A program made the translations under genes and the position numbers. The notes below the pieces were generated by a model, which worked only from the letters and a program-made list of their open reading frames with translations, was not told the DNA's origin and ran no database searches. DNA of 64,000 nucleotides from Peribacillus sp044761665 (GTDB taxonomy: Bacteria; Bacillota; Bacilli; Bacillales; DSM-1321): contig NZ_JBIWCW010000016.1 in the NCBI RefSeq assembly GCF_044761665.1, positions 1 to 64,000 of the forward strand, in the 5' to 3' direction. Positions 50,951 to 60,561 of this stretch are shown here, piece after piece; position 1 is the first letter of the stretch, and the number at the start of each line of letters is the position of its first letter.

Positions 50951-51182
50951 TCTCTTATCCCGAGTTGGTGGAGGGACAGGCCCTTTGAAACCCAGCAACC
51001 TGCCATATTGAACTTGGCCCAAAGATCAATCGCCGAAAATAAAGCGATGATTCTTCAAGGAATTGTGGTGATGGTGCTAACCTGAGCAAGGTAAAAACCC
51101 TTGAACGATAAGAGTGAAAGGATAGATGATAGAATTTTTAAACCTTTCCTCATTACCCAGGGAAGGTTTTTGTGTTTTTTTC
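50951..51182 (+). ncRNA. SAM riboswitch (S-box) with terminator, controlling metK
   Basis: The S-box core is clear: CTCTTATC pairs with GATAAGAG (51107-51114) as helix P1; GAGTTGGTGGAGGGACAGG then GAAACCCAGCAACC, and the GGTGCTAACCTGAGCAAGG segment follow. A terminator stem AAACCTTTCCT/AGGGAAGGTTT (51139-51168) with T run lies downstream. Binding of S-adenosylmethionine should cause termination before metK. Confidence 0.95.
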
Positions 51183-51280
51183 ATGAATTCTGTGTCTATG
51201 ATTGAAACTAATAAGGGAAACGAGTTCCGTAAAAATCAGGCTTATGCCTACAACATACTAACTTCCAAGGAGGAAATAAG

Positions 51281-52477
51281 ATGTCAAAGAAACGTCTATT
51301 TACTTCTGAATCTGTTACAGAAGGCCATCCGGATAAGATTTGTGATCAGATTTCAGATTCCATTTTAGATGCTATCCTTGCTAAGGATGCAAATGCACGT
51401 GTAGCGTGTGAAACAAGTGTAACGACAGGTCTTGTGCTTGTTGCTGGAGAAATTACAACATCGGCTTACGTGGATATTTCACGTATTGTCCGTGATACGA
51501 TTGCAGGAATCGGATATACGCGTGCGAAATATGGTTTCGATGCCGAGACATGTGCCGTACTAAGCTCGATCGATGAGCAGTCTGCTGATATAGCAGCGGG
51601 CGTTGATAAAGCACTGGAAGCACGTGAAGGCACGATGTCCGAAGAGGAAATCGACGCAATCGGCGCAGGGGACCAAGGTCTTATGTTCGGATTCGCGTGT
51701 AATGAAACAGAAGAGCTTATGCCACTTCCGATTTCATTGGCACACAAGCTTTCCTTCCGTCTTTCTCAAGTCCGCAAGAATGATACCCTTAGCTATTTGC
51801 GTCCTGATGGTAAAACGCAGGTAACGGTTGAGTATGATGAGAATAATCTGCCTGTACGTGTAGATACAATCGTAATCTCTACACAGCATGACCCTGAAGT
51901 GACACTTGAGCAAATTCAAGCTGACTTGAAAGAACATGTCATTAAAGCGGTTGTACCGGCTGACTTAATCGACGAAAACACGAAATACTTCATCAACCCG
52001 ACTGGCCGTTTCGTAATTGGTGGACCACAAGGGGATGCAGGTCTTACTGGCCGCAAGATCATCGTTGATACGTACGGCGGATACGCTCGTCACGGCGGCG
52101 GTGCTTTCTCTGGTAAAGATGCGACAAAAGTTGACCGTTCTGCGGCATACGCTGCACGTTACGTTGCGAAAAACATCGTGGCTGCCGGCCTAGCTGATAA
52201 AGCGGAAGTACAATTAGCATACGCAATTGGCGTGGCTAAGCCTGTATCGATTTCAATCGATACATTCGGCACGGGAACAGTAAGTGAAGAAGTATTAGTA
52301 GAACTGGTGGAAGCGAATTTCGACTTACGTCCTGCTGGTATCATCAAGATGCTTGATCTTCGTCGCCCAATCTACAAACAAACAGCTGCATATGGTCACT
52401 TCGGCCGTACAGATGTTGACTTGCCTTGGGAGCGCACGGATAAAGCTGAGGCTTTAAAAACACAAGCACAAGCGTAA
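51281..52477 (+). CDS. metK: S-adenosylmethionine synthetase
   Basis: MetK makes S-adenosylmethionine from methionine and ATP in the cytoplasm. The 398-residue enzyme has GHPDKICDQISD at the N-terminus, GAGDQGLMFGFA near residue 124 and GGGAFSGKDATKVDRS. AAGGAGG precedes the ATG. Preceded by its S-box riboswitch. Codon use is strongly biased to frequent codons. Single-gene unit ending at a terminator. Confidence 0.98.
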   Translation: MSKKRLFTSESVTEGHPDKICDQISDSILDAILAKDANARVACETSVTTGLVLVAGEITTSAYVDISRIVRDTIAGIGYTRAKYGFDAETCAVLSSIDEQSADIAAGVDKALEAREGTMSEEEIDAIGAGDQGLMFGFACNETEELMPLPISLAHKLSFRLSQVRKNDTLSYLRPDGKTQVTVEYDENNLPVRVDTIVISTQHDPEVTLEQIQADLKEHVIKAVVPADLIDENTKYFINPTGRFVIGGPQGDAGLTGRKIIVDTYGGYARHGGGAFSGKDATKVDRSAAYAARYVAKNIVAAGLADKAEVQLAYAIGVAKPVSISIDTFGTGTVSEEVLVELVEANFDLRPAGIIKMLDLRRPIYKQTAAYGHFGRTDVDLPWERTDKAEALKTQAQA

Positions 52478-52487
52478 ACCATAATAA

Positions 52488-52524
52488 AAAGGGTGCCTTG
52501 CATTTTGCGAGGCACCTTTTTTGA
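52488..52524 (+). terminator. terminator of metK
   Basis: Stem GGTGCCTTGC/GCGAGGCACC with a five-base loop and six T. Confidence 0.92.
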
Positions 52525-52590
52525 TGGAGTAAAATAGGATTAAATATGTTTACCTAGGGAATAATTCAATGAATCCTATTTTAGTGAAGG

Positions 52591-53112
52591 TCACTTAATC
52601 CGTTCAGCCTGTTTATAGATCTGCCCTTTTTCCGCGTATTCCCGGACGATTCGATCCATATCGCGGCGATCTTCATCAGTGATCTCGCGAACGACTTTGG
52701 CTGGGCGTCCGAACGCTAACGTGTTTGGCGGGATCACTTTTCCTTGGGAAACAAGGCTACCTGCACCGATGAAGGCACCTTCACCAATTTCCGCACCATC
52801 CAGTATGATGGAGCCCATACCGACAAGAGCCCCTTTACGAATCTTGCAGCTATGTAGGATCACTTGGTGGCCAATCGTCACTTCGTCTTCGATTATTAAT
52901 GGGTTATTGGGGCTTTGGTGAAGGACACTATTATCTTGGACACTTACTCTTTTACCGATGATGGTAGGAGCTACGTCACCACGTATGACCGTATTGAACC
53001 AAATCGTTGATTCATCTCCAATCTTTACATCGCCAGTTACGACGGCATTTTCAGCAAGATAAGCGCTCTCGGCAATTTCCGGTTCTGTATCTTTGAATGG
53101 ATAAATAATCAA
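52591..53112 (-). CDS. ytoA: gamma carbonic anhydrase-like left-handed beta-helix protein
   Basis: A 173-residue hexapeptide-repeat protein of the YrdA/CaiE/gamma-carbonic anhydrase group, like B. subtilis YtoA. Repeats run through residues 20-140, with possible metal histidines in VLHQSP, TIGHQVILHSCKI. GVITDE-type C-terminal helix. Starts with TTG at 53112, with a stop just upstream in frame; the AAAGGAA site is somewhat distant (12 bases). Enzymatic activity is not certain for this group. Confidence 0.87.
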   Translation of the reverse strand: MIIYPFKDTEPEIAESAYLAENAVVTGDVKIGDESTIWFNTVIRGDVAPTIIGKRVSVQDNSVLHQSPNNPLIIEDEVTIGHQVILHSCKIRKGALVGMGSIILDGAEIGEGAFIGAGSLVSQGKVIPPNTLAFGRPAKVVREITDEDRRDMDRIVREYAEKGQIYKQAERIK

Positions 53113-53323
53113 TTTTAATCATTTCCTTTCCGAAGTGGATAATTTTACTGTATTATTTTAATATACCGTATCAAAATAGGCTTGGCTAATATTTGAAGTA
53201 GCCAACTTATTCGGCTTCGTTTTTGTCGAAAATCATGAAGATGGTTATAATTTATCATATAGATTATTTTTCATTCAGCATGGAACGGATACAACTAGAG
53301 AAAAAGTGAAAGGGGGATTTCGA

Positions 53324-54127
53324 ATGTGGAAATGGGAGACGGACGGAGACGCTAAAGGTGTCATCGTCATTATTCATGGGGCAATGGAACATCATGGCCG
53401 TTATAAGTGGTTAACCCAAATGTGGCTTTCAGCCGGATACCATGTCGTCATGGGTGACCTTCCTGGGCAGGGGATGACTACTCGCGCCTTCCGAGGGCAT
53501 ATCGATTCCTTTGACGAATATTTAGAAGAAGTAAAAAGCTGGATAGAAGATGCCTACGATTATTCTCTTCCTGTCTTTTTATTAGGACATAGCATGGGTG
53601 GTTTGATTGCAATCCGTCTGCTTCAGGAGGAAGAATGGGATATTGCGGGGGTCATTTTATCATCGCCATGTCTCGGCCTGATGACGCACCCGCCCAAATA
53701 TTTAACTGCCCTTTCACACGGGATGAATATCGTAATGCCTAAATTCCGGGTGGATTCTGGGTTAACTCCCCAAATGGCGACAAGGAATTCGGAAATCCGT
53801 GAATCGGATACGAATGATACATTATACATTACCAAGGTTTCTGTTCGATGGTATCGCGAGCTTGTACAGGCTATGAAGGATGCTTTCGAAGAAATACCGG
53901 AGTTCCAAGATGTGCCTTTCCTGCTGATGCAGGGCGGAGATGACAAGGTTGTCAACAAGAAAGCGGTCCGTGAGTGGTTCAATTATAATTTGGCCAGCGA
54001 AAAGCAATACAAGGAATGGCCGAAGTTATATCATGAAATTTTCAATGAACCGGAACGGGATGATGTCTTTCAATATGCACTCAGTTTCGTTGAAAACCGG
54101 TTGAAGATATTGGGGTATGTCGTTTAA
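53324..54127 (+). CDS. ytpA: YtpA-like alpha/beta hydrolase (lysophospholipase type)
   Basis: A 267-residue serine hydrolase of the monoglyceride lipase family, like YtpA, which makes the lysophospholipid bacilysocin in B. subtilis. The nucleophile elbow is GHSMGG (near residue 88); the histidine is in YHEIFNE near 241 and acid in QGGDDKVV. AAAGGGGG precedes ATG 53324, so the GTG at 53306 is not used. It is divergent from ytoA, as in B. subtilis, but the usual ytpB does not follow. Confidence 0.85.
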   Translation: MWKWETDGDAKGVIVIIHGAMEHHGRYKWLTQMWLSAGYHVVMGDLPGQGMTTRAFRGHIDSFDEYLEEVKSWIEDAYDYSLPVFLLGHSMGGLIAIRLLQEEEWDIAGVILSSPCLGLMTHPPKYLTALSHGMNIVMPKFRVDSGLTPQMATRNSEIRESDTNDTLYITKVSVRWYRELVQAMKDAFEEIPEFQDVPFLLMQGGDDKVVNKKAVREWFNYNLASEKQYKEWPKLYHEIFNEPERDDVFQYALSFVENRLKILGYVV

Positions 54128-54145
54128 AATGGTTCGAATCAGGAA

Positions 54146-54178
54146 AGAGGTGCAACTTGCGCCTCTTTTCTGTTTGTT
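54146..54178 (+). terminator. terminator of ytpA
   Basis: Eight-pair stem AGAGGTGC/GCGCCTCT with a five-base loop and a T-rich tail. Confidence 0.78.
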
Positions 54179-54188
54179 TTAACGATTA

Positions 54189-54833
54189 CTACGTGGTCGT
54201 TATTAGGTTTTGAAGTTTTTCCATTACCCTAGATAGAGCTAACAATGAATGAGTTGTCTCGAATTCCCCGATGTCTAAATGATGATCAGCATTTGGGACA
54301 ATCTCAATGCTTAGATTAGAGCTATCTAATTGATCGATCTGATTCGAATGATAGTGGGGGTCTTTGTCCCCGATAACGAGAAGTCCTTGATGTTCACTGT
54401 TTAAGAGCGATTCGAAAATCGATTCGACCTTTAACAATGGAGTAAGTAAAATCATTTTTGAATGTAAGAACTCTTCTCTATTCAGCAGGACATTTGCAAT
54501 GGGAATGGTTCCAAGGGATTTACCTAAGAATATTGTGTCGTTATATTCACCATTTTTAAGCACATTCAAAATGACAGGGTCAATATCATCCATCATTTTC
54601 TTGGATATTTCTTCAAGAGATTTTTTGAGAAAGTGTTCCCCATAGGAGTAATGGACATGGATGATATCGATTTTATTTTGAAGCATCGTCATCGTTGCAT
54701 AATAAAATAAGGGTTTATCATAATTGTATCCTGAACCTGAAAACATAAAACAAATGGTGTTCGAACCTGTTTCAATATGTGTATAGCTTATGGATTTATC
54801 GTTGGTTTGTATTTTCTTTTCATGTACCTTCAT
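54189..54833 (-). CDS. alpha/beta hydrolase-fold protein
   Basis: A 214-residue soluble protein. FLGKSLGT near residue 103 looks like a serine nucleophile elbow, GDKDPHY supplies an acid and NADHHLDIG near 183 the histidine. CGGAGG precedes the ATG. Composition is A/T-richer than ytpA and mnmM on either side, which may point to a later arrival. It occupies the place of ytpB in B. subtilis. Substrate unknown. Confidence 0.72.
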   Translation of the reverse strand: MKVHEKKIQTNDKSISYTHIETGSNTICFMFSGSGYNYDKPLFYYATMTMLQNKIDIIHVHYSYGEHFLKKSLEEISKKMMDDIDPVILNVLKNGEYNDTIFLGKSLGTIPIANVLLNREEFLHSKMILLTPLLKVESIFESLLNSEHQGLLVIGDKDPHYHSNQIDQLDSSNLSIEIVPNADHHLDIGEFETTHSLLALSRVMEKLQNLITTT

Positions 54834-54930
54834 TCAATTTCCTCCGTTATAAATAAGCAATAAAATTCAAGGTTTAATTTCCTCCGATTTTTAGTTAAAG
54901 ATTAAAAAAATTCCGTCTATTTATGAAAGA

Positions 54931-54954
54931 TACCACCGTTACATAACAGTGGTA
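54931..54954 (-). terminator. weak terminator of the ytqA-mnmM operon
   Basis: Ten-pair stem TACCACTGTT/AACGGTGGTA on the minus strand with a four-base loop, followed by a short T-rich run only. Confidence 0.5.
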
Positions 54955-54959
54955 CTGTA

Positions 54960-55532
54960 TTATCTCTTTTCTATTGCAATCAGGAATGGAGGGGAATGGA
55001 CTTGGTTTATGAAGTCGTATTTCAGCACATGGGCTTTTTGCTGAGACAGGTTCTGTACGTATTGCATTAATGCGTCCCGTTCCACTTCGCCTCCTGGATG
55101 TCCATGATAGATGACCAGGACAATGATGCCCTCTGGAGCCATCATTTCGAATAGCCTAGTAAGTGAGGCGATTGTCGTATCAGCTTGAGTGATGATCGAT
55201 TTATCTCCTCCGGGCAGATAGCCAAGGTTGTAGATGGCCCCGGTGATCTTTCCTGCATGTTCCCCGGAAATATACGTATCGAGCTGCTCATGTCCACCGT
55301 GGACGAGCGTGCATTGTTTCTGTAGATGTTCCGTTTCCAATTTATCTGCGGTATTGTGAATGGCTTGCTCTTGAATGTCGAAACTATAGACATGGCCGGT
55401 TTCGCCAACCAATTTGGCGAGAAAGGCGGTATCATGTCCGTTACCCATCGTGCCGTCGACGGTGATGTCCCCGGGGTGTACGGCTCTTTCAAGGAGCAGC
55501 TTCGCAAAAGATAGCACTCGATCCAGCTTCAT
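54960..55532 (-). CDS. mnmM: tRNA 5-(aminomethyl)-2-thiouridine methyltransferase
   Basis: A 190-residue SAM-dependent methyltransferase, matching B. subtilis YtqB, now called MnmM, which methylates the nm5 group at U34 of certain tRNAs. The SAM motif VDGTMGNGHDTAFLAKLVG is at residues 24-42 and NLGYLPGGDKS is the family segment. AAGGAGG lies before the ATG at 55532, which decides the start. It overlaps the ytqA stop by four bases, supporting a shared pathway. Confidence 0.88.
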   Translation of the reverse strand: MKLDRVLSFAKLLLERAVHPGDITVDGTMGNGHDTAFLAKLVGETGHVYSFDIQEQAIHNTADKLETEHLQKQCTLVHGGHEQLDTYISGEHAGKITGAIYNLGYLPGGDKSIITQADTTIASLTRLFEMMAPEGIIVLVIYHGHPGGEVERDALMQYVQNLSQQKAHVLKYDFINQVHSPPFLIAIEKR

Positions 55533-56494
55533 GGTAAGGGTACCTCCTTGGATTGATAATGTTTTCCCTGCCAGCTGTTCCGATGTTTCAGCTCGGCGTC
55601 GATGGCATTCAGGACATCCCACTTATTGACGCTCCACATCGGTCCGATCATCAAGTCGATGGGACCATCTCCGGTAATTCGATGAACAATCATTTCAGGG
55701 GGGATGACTTCCAACTGGTCGCATACAAGTCTTACATAGTCGTCGCGGTCGAGGAATTCAAGCATTCCTTTTTCATATTGCTTGACCATCGGCGTTCCTT
55801 TCAAAAGGTGAAGCAGGTGGATCTTGATTCCCTGTACATCAAGCTTCGCGACTTCACGTGCGGTTTCCATCATCATGCCATAGTCTTCCTTGGGAAGGCC
55901 GTTGATGATGTGGGTACAGACACGGATCCCGTGTTTACGCAGTTTATCGACACCTTCTTTGTAACAAGTGAAATCGTGGGCACGGTTGATTAATTCCCCC
56001 GTTTCATCATGGACCGTCTGCAGGCCAAGCTCGACCCAAAGGTAGGTGCGTTCGTTCAGTTCCGCCAAATATTCGACTACATCATCCGGAAGGCAATCCG
56101 GGCGTGTCGCGATGGAAAGTCCGACCACTCCTTCCTGGGTGAGGACGGTCTCGTACTTTTCACGGAGTTCTGCGACAGGGGCGTGCGTGTTCGTGAACGC
56201 TTGGAAATAGGCCATATATTTGCCATCTTTCCATTTATGATGCATTTTTTCACTGACTTTCTTAAATTGGACATCGAGTGGTTCGACGCGATTGCCAGCA
56301 AAATCCCCGGAGCCCGCGACACTGCAGAAGGTACATCCGCCATGGGCGACGGTGCCGTCACGGTTCGGGCAGTCAAAGCCACCGTCAAGTGCGACCTTGA
56401 AGACCTTATGGCCAAAGTGATTGCGTAAATGGTAATTCCAGGTATGATACCTTTTGTTATCCGTTGCATATATAAACGGGTTTGCTTGGTCCAT
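55529..56494 (-). CDS. ytqA: TIGR01212-type radical SAM protein
   Basis: A 321-residue radical SAM enzyme with an unusual cluster motif C42-x11-C54-x2-C57 (DCPNRDGTVAHGGCTFC), as in the YtqA/YhcC group. LWVELGLQTVHDETG and THIINGLPKEDY follow in the barrel. In B. subtilis YtqA has been linked to wobble uridine modification together with YtqB (name MnmL proposed, from memory). AGGAGG precedes the ATG. It overlaps mnmM by four bases. Confidence 0.87.
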   Translation of the reverse strand: MDQANPFIYATDNKRYHTWNYHLRNHFGHKVFKVALDGGFDCPNRDGTVAHGGCTFCSVAGSGDFAGNRVEPLDVQFKKVSEKMHHKWKDGKYMAYFQAFTNTHAPVAELREKYETVLTQEGVVGLSIATRPDCLPDDVVEYLAELNERTYLWVELGLQTVHDETGELINRAHDFTCYKEGVDKLRKHGIRVCTHIINGLPKEDYGMMMETAREVAKLDVQGIKIHLLHLLKGTPMVKQYEKGMLEFLDRDDYVRLVCDQLEVIPPEMIVHRITGDGPIDLMIGPMWSVNKWDVLNAIDAELKHRNSWQGKHYQSKEVPLP

Positions 56495-56660
56495 ATCAGC
56501 AACCTCCTAAGTGTAATAAAGCACAATCTATAGTATACAACATTCTGGCTAACAGGTCTTTTTCTGAAAAAAGAAGCGTATAATGTATCTTGAAGGTTAA
56601 TTTTAGATAGTTAAACAGATGGTTGACCGTGTATCTAAATCGAGTCGGGAGCTGATGAAA

Positions 56661-57164
56661 ATGACCGTTCAAGTAGAAGAAGTCATCAATCAAATGAAAA
56701 AGAAATTAGCAGATAATAACCAGGTGCTGGAAGTCAATGATAATGGGACTGTATTCAAAGCAACCTGTACCTTCAATTCTCCTGCCTCGGACGACCAAAT
56801 CCTTGCCTTTGAGGAAAAGACCGGTTTGCTGCTGCCCGATGATTATAAAGCGTTTTTGAAGATTACGAATGGGTGCCGCCTGTTCGATCATGTGGAACTT
56901 GGGGGCGAAAATGATATATATAGCCTCGAGGATATCATAAATTATACGTACGAAGAAGATTACGAAGGTTGTTTTAAGGTTGCCTGCATTTATCAAGATA
57001 ATATCGTCATCCATGGAGAGGACGTTTCCAATGGCAAGCAGGACTATATCATGGTAAAAGGGCATATTGATGATTTCGAGGAAAGTAAGCCGCTTCATAT
57101 GAGTTTCAGCGAGTGGCTCGATCAATTCATTTCCCGTGAAGGGGTAAAGTTTTGGGATAAGTGA
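56661..57164 (+). CDS. SMI1/KNR4 family protein
   Basis: A 167-residue acidic protein. The SMI1/KNR4 (SUKH) fold signature is seen in DDQILAFEEKTGLLLPDDYKAFLKITNG (about residues 52-79), then EDIINYTYEEDYEG and a C-terminal FSEWLDQFI. In many bacteria SUKH proteins are immunity proteins to secreted toxins, but no toxin gene is adjacent and a housekeeping role is possible. GGGAG nine bases before ATG 56661 decides the start. Confidence 0.82.
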   Translation: MTVQVEEVINQMKKKLADNNQVLEVNDNGTVFKATCTFNSPASDDQILAFEEKTGLLLPDDYKAFLKITNGCRLFDHVELGGENDIYSLEDIINYTYEEDYEGCFKVACIYQDNIVIHGEDVSNGKQDYIMVKGHIDDFEESKPLHMSFSEWLDQFISREGVKFWDK

Positions 57165-57251
57165 AATAAAATGATAATCCTCCCGTTAGTTGTTCAAACT
57201 AATTGAGATGATATTACGTCATCCAAATGAACGTGAAGGAGAGGGTTTGAA

Positions 57252-57515
57252 ATGGCAACTAGACAATCCGTTGGTCAGTTATTAGAGGAATGCGAAGGGG
57301 CTCTCCGATTTGCAGATTATGAATATAACGAAGCATCAAAGCTGGGCCATTACAGTGATGACGAATTCCAGAAGTCGCAGCTTTATGTCGAAGAGGCGTT
57401 AACGGATTTGGACAAAATGTATGGAAGTGCGAATGCCCAGCAACGGGATATGCTTCAAAGGATGCAACAGCAATTGAATGATATCAAGAATGATATGATT
57501 TTATTGCGCCATTAA
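57252..57515 (+). CDS. ytzC: YtzC-like DUF2524 protein
   Basis: An 87-residue helical, acidic protein (QLLEECEGALRFADYEYNEA, then VEEALTDLDKMY) of the DUF2524 family, found beside the ytqAB-leuS region in B. subtilis. GGAGAGG lies before the ATG. Function unknown. Confidence 0.82.
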   Translation: MATRQSVGQLLEECEGALRFADYEYNEASKLGHYSDDEFQKSQLYVEEALTDLDKMYGSANAQQRDMLQRMQQQLNDIKNDMILLRH

Positions 57516-57612
57516 GGATGGATGTGGGGGCTATGGATGCATAGCTCCCTTTTTCAATGGCACGATTTTCAACAAGTATGCATATATAATGAAAAAACTG
57601 GTGATAATGTTG

Positions 57613-57642
57613 TTGACCGGCTATTGCATTTATCGGTAAAAT
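57613..57642 (+). promoter_or_regulatory. candidate leuS promoter
   Basis: TTGACC at 57613-57618 and TAAAAT at 57637-57642, 18-base spacing, upstream of the T-box leader. Confidence 0.45.
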
Positions 57643-57679
57643 TGACTAGAATGTAATAAAATCAAATATTCTTATAAAG

Positions 57680-57925
57680 ACTAGGAAGAGAAGTAGTAGC
57701 GATTAGAGCCAGTTTAGAGAGTTGACGGATGGTGCAAGTCAACCTGGAATGATTGTGAACTCGTCTTGGAGTCACAGGTGTGAAGCATTAGTAATGCCTG
57801 GCGTCTAAACCACGTTACGGAACTTTTAAGCTGGGCGATTTTTGTTGTTATCGCCAATGTGGGTGGTACCGCGGGAAGATATACATAATCCTCTCGTCCC
57901 AATTTGGGATGAGGGGTTTTTTATT
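57680..57925 (+). ncRNA. T-box leader controlling leuS, leucine specifier CTC
   Basis: The T-box bulge sequence GTGGGTGGTACCGCG is at about 57859-57873. In stem I the specifier loop GTGAACTC gives CTC at 57760-57762, a leucine codon. The terminator CCTCTCGTCCC/GGGATGAGGGG with six T (57890-57924) lies just after the antiterminator. Uncharged tRNA-Leu should allow readthrough into leuS. Confidence 0.95.
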
Positions 57926-57957
57926 GTTTTTTCATACGGAAAATAGGAGGAAGTCTA

Positions 57958-60372
57958 ATGAGTTTTGAACATAGAAGCATAGAAACGAAATGGCAACAGT
58001 ATTGGGAAGCGAACAAGACGTTTAAAACGGGTGAAGATAGCGGCAAACGTAAATTTTACGCGCTTGATATGTTCCCATATCCATCAGGGGCGGGTCTTCA
58101 TGTTGGGCATCCGGAAGGCTACACGGCGAGTGATATTCTGGCACGGATGAAACGGGCACAAGGGTATAATGTTCTTCATCCTATCGGTTGGGATGCGTTC
58201 GGTCTTCCAGCAGAGCAATACGCGATCGATACGGGGAATGACCCAGCGGAATTCACGGAGCACAACATTAACACATTCCGCCGCCAAATCAAGTCGCTTG
58301 GTTTCTCTTATGACTGGGATCGTGAAATCAATACGACGGACCCGGAATATTATAAATGGACACAATGGATTTTCTTGAAATTATACGAAAAAGGCCTTGC
58401 GTATATCGATGAAGTCGCTGTGAACTGGTGCCCGGCACTTGGTACGGTTTTAGCGAATGAAGAAGTCATCGATGGGAAAAGTGAACGTGGCGGACATCCG
58501 GTCGAACGCCGTCCAATGAAGCAGTGGATGTTGCGCATCACCGCTTATGCAGACCGTCTAATCGACGATTTGGATGATGTGGATTGGCCAGAAAACATCA
58601 AAGATATGCAACGCAACTGGATCGGCCGTTCTGAAGGGGCTGAAGTGACGTTCACCATCGATGGATTCGATGAATCATTCACTGTCTTCACGACACGTCC
58701 GGATACTTTATTCGGTGCCACATATGCCGTTCTTGCTCCAGAGCATCCTTTCGTGGATAAAATCACGACTTCCGGACAACGTGCTGCCGTTGACGCTTAT
58801 TTAGATGAAGTGAAACATAAAAGTGACCTGGAAAGAACGGACCTTGCAAAAGATAAATCAGGCGTGTTCACGGGTGCTTATGCAATCAATCCGGTCAATG
58901 GCGAAAAGATGCCGATCTGGATAGCCGATTATGTATTGATCAGCTATGGAACGGGTGCCATCATGGCGGTTCCCGCTCATGATGAACGTGATTATGAATT
59001 CGCGGTCAAATTCGAATTGCCAATCAAGGAAGTCGTGGCTGGTGGAGATGTGACGAAAGAAGCCTATACGGGTGACGGACTTCATGTGAACTCCGGATTC
59101 CTGGATGGAATGAATAAAGAAGAAGGCATCACGGCCATGATCAAATGGCTGGAAGAAAAAGAAATCGGTACGAAAAAAATCACTTATCGCCTTCGTGACT
59201 GGTTGTTCAGCCGCCAACGTTACTGGGGTGAGCCAATTCCAATCATCCATTGGGAAGATGGCACGATGTCAGCACTTAAGGAAGAAGAACTTCCATTGCT
59301 TTTACCTAAGGCAACGGACATCAAGCCTTCAGGAACGGGTGAATCACCACTTGCGAACATCACGGATTGGGTGAATGTCGTCGACGAAAACGGACGTAAA
59401 GGCCGTCGTGAGACGAATACCATGCCACAATGGGCAGGTAGCAGCTGGTACTTCCTTCGTTATATCGATCCGGACAATACGGAAGCACTTGCCGATCCGG
59501 AAAAATTGAAAGAATGGATGCCGGTCGACATTTATATCGGTGGTGCCGAGCATGCCGTGCTTCACTTATTGTACGCGCGCTTCTGGCATAAATTCTTGTA
59601 TGACATCGGTGTCGTACCAACGAAAGAACCGTTCCAAAACTTATTCAACCAAGGAATGATCCTTGGCGAGAACAATGAAAAAATGAGTAAATCAAAAGGA
59701 AATGTCGTGAACCCGGATGACATCGTGGAAAGCCATGGTGCGGATACGCTTCGCATGTACGAAATGTTCATGGGGCCATTGGATGCATCCATTGCCTGGT
59801 CGACAAACGGATTGGACGGTTCACGCCGATTCCTTGATCGCGTCTGGCGTTTACTTGTCAATGAAGATGGTACAATGACGGATAAATTGGTCGAAACGGA
59901 TGACAGTGGTAAGCTTGAAAAAGTGTATCACCAAACCGTCAAAAAAGTGACCGAGAACTATGAAGAATTGAAATTCAATACGGCGATTTCACAGCTTATG
60001 GTCTTCATCAATGATGCCTACAAAGCTGAAACGCTTCCGAAAGAATATATCGAAGGCTTCGTGAAATTGCTTGCACCAGCTGCACCGCATATCTCAGAAG
60101 AACTTTGGTCTAAGCTAGGCCATTCTGAAAGTATCGCGTACGGAACATGGCCTGCTTTCGACGAAGCAAAACTCGTCGATAACGAAGTGGAAATCGTTAT
60201 TCAAATCAACGGAAAAGTCAAAGCCAAACTTATGGTGCCGACTGATACGACAAGAGAAAAACTAGAAGAAATCGCAATGGGCGAAGATGCCATCAAAGAA
60301 CAGATCGATGGCAAAACCATACGTAAAGTCATTGCCGTACCTGGCAAATTAGTCAACATCGTCGCAAACTAA
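57958..60372 (+). CDS. leuS: leucyl-tRNA synthetase
   Basis: LeuS charges tRNA-Leu. The 804-residue class I synthetase has the HIGH motif as PYPSGAGLHVGH (residues 40-51), an editing domain (about 220-410) with TTRPDTLFGATY, the WLFSRQRYWGEPIP segment, and KMSKSKGNVVNP near residue 577. AGGAGG precedes the ATG. T-box leader upstream, terminator downstream. Codon bias suggests high expression. Confidence 0.98.
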   Translation: MSFEHRSIETKWQQYWEANKTFKTGEDSGKRKFYALDMFPYPSGAGLHVGHPEGYTASDILARMKRAQGYNVLHPIGWDAFGLPAEQYAIDTGNDPAEFTEHNINTFRRQIKSLGFSYDWDREINTTDPEYYKWTQWIFLKLYEKGLAYIDEVAVNWCPALGTVLANEEVIDGKSERGGHPVERRPMKQWMLRITAYADRLIDDLDDVDWPENIKDMQRNWIGRSEGAEVTFTIDGFDESFTVFTTRPDTLFGATYAVLAPEHPFVDKITTSGQRAAVDAYLDEVKHKSDLERTDLAKDKSGVFTGAYAINPVNGEKMPIWIADYVLISYGTGAIMAVPAHDERDYEFAVKFELPIKEVVAGGDVTKEAYTGDGLHVNSGFLDGMNKEEGITAMIKWLEEKEIGTKKITYRLRDWLFSRQRYWGEPIPIIHWEDGTMSALKEEELPLLLPKATDIKPSGTGESPLANITDWVNVVDENGRKGRRETNTMPQWAGSSWYFLRYIDPDNTEALADPEKLKEWMPVDIYIGGAEHAVLHLLYARFWHKFLYDIGVVPTKEPFQNLFNQGMILGENNEKMSKSKGNVVNPDDIVESHGADTLRMYEMFMGPLDASIAWSTNGLDGSRRFLDRVWRLLVNEDGTMTDKLVETDDSGKLEKVYHQTVKKVTENYEELKFNTAISQLMVFINDAYKAETLPKEYIEGFVKLLAPAAPHISEELWSKLGHSESIAYGTWPAFDEAKLVDNEVEIVIQINGKVKAKLMVPTDTTREKLEEIAMGEDAIKEQIDGKTIRKVIAVPGKLVNIVAN

Positions 60373-60384
60373 ATCAATTATCGA

Positions 60385-60427
60385 AGAGCTGCCCCACATG
60401 GAATGTGCCGGAGCGGCTCTTTTTTTG
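60385..60427 (+). terminator. terminator of leuS
   Basis: Stem AGAGCTGC/GCGGCTCT with inner pairs and a run of seven T. Confidence 0.85.
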
Positions 60428-60561
60428 TATTGTCTTTGGGAGGGGCGCATTTTATATCGATTTATAAATTTGTTCTATTATAGGCTAGGCTCTATGTTAA
60501 CAGAGAATGAAAATATGTATTTTTATGGTAATATATAATAAAAAACAAGGAGACCATATCT

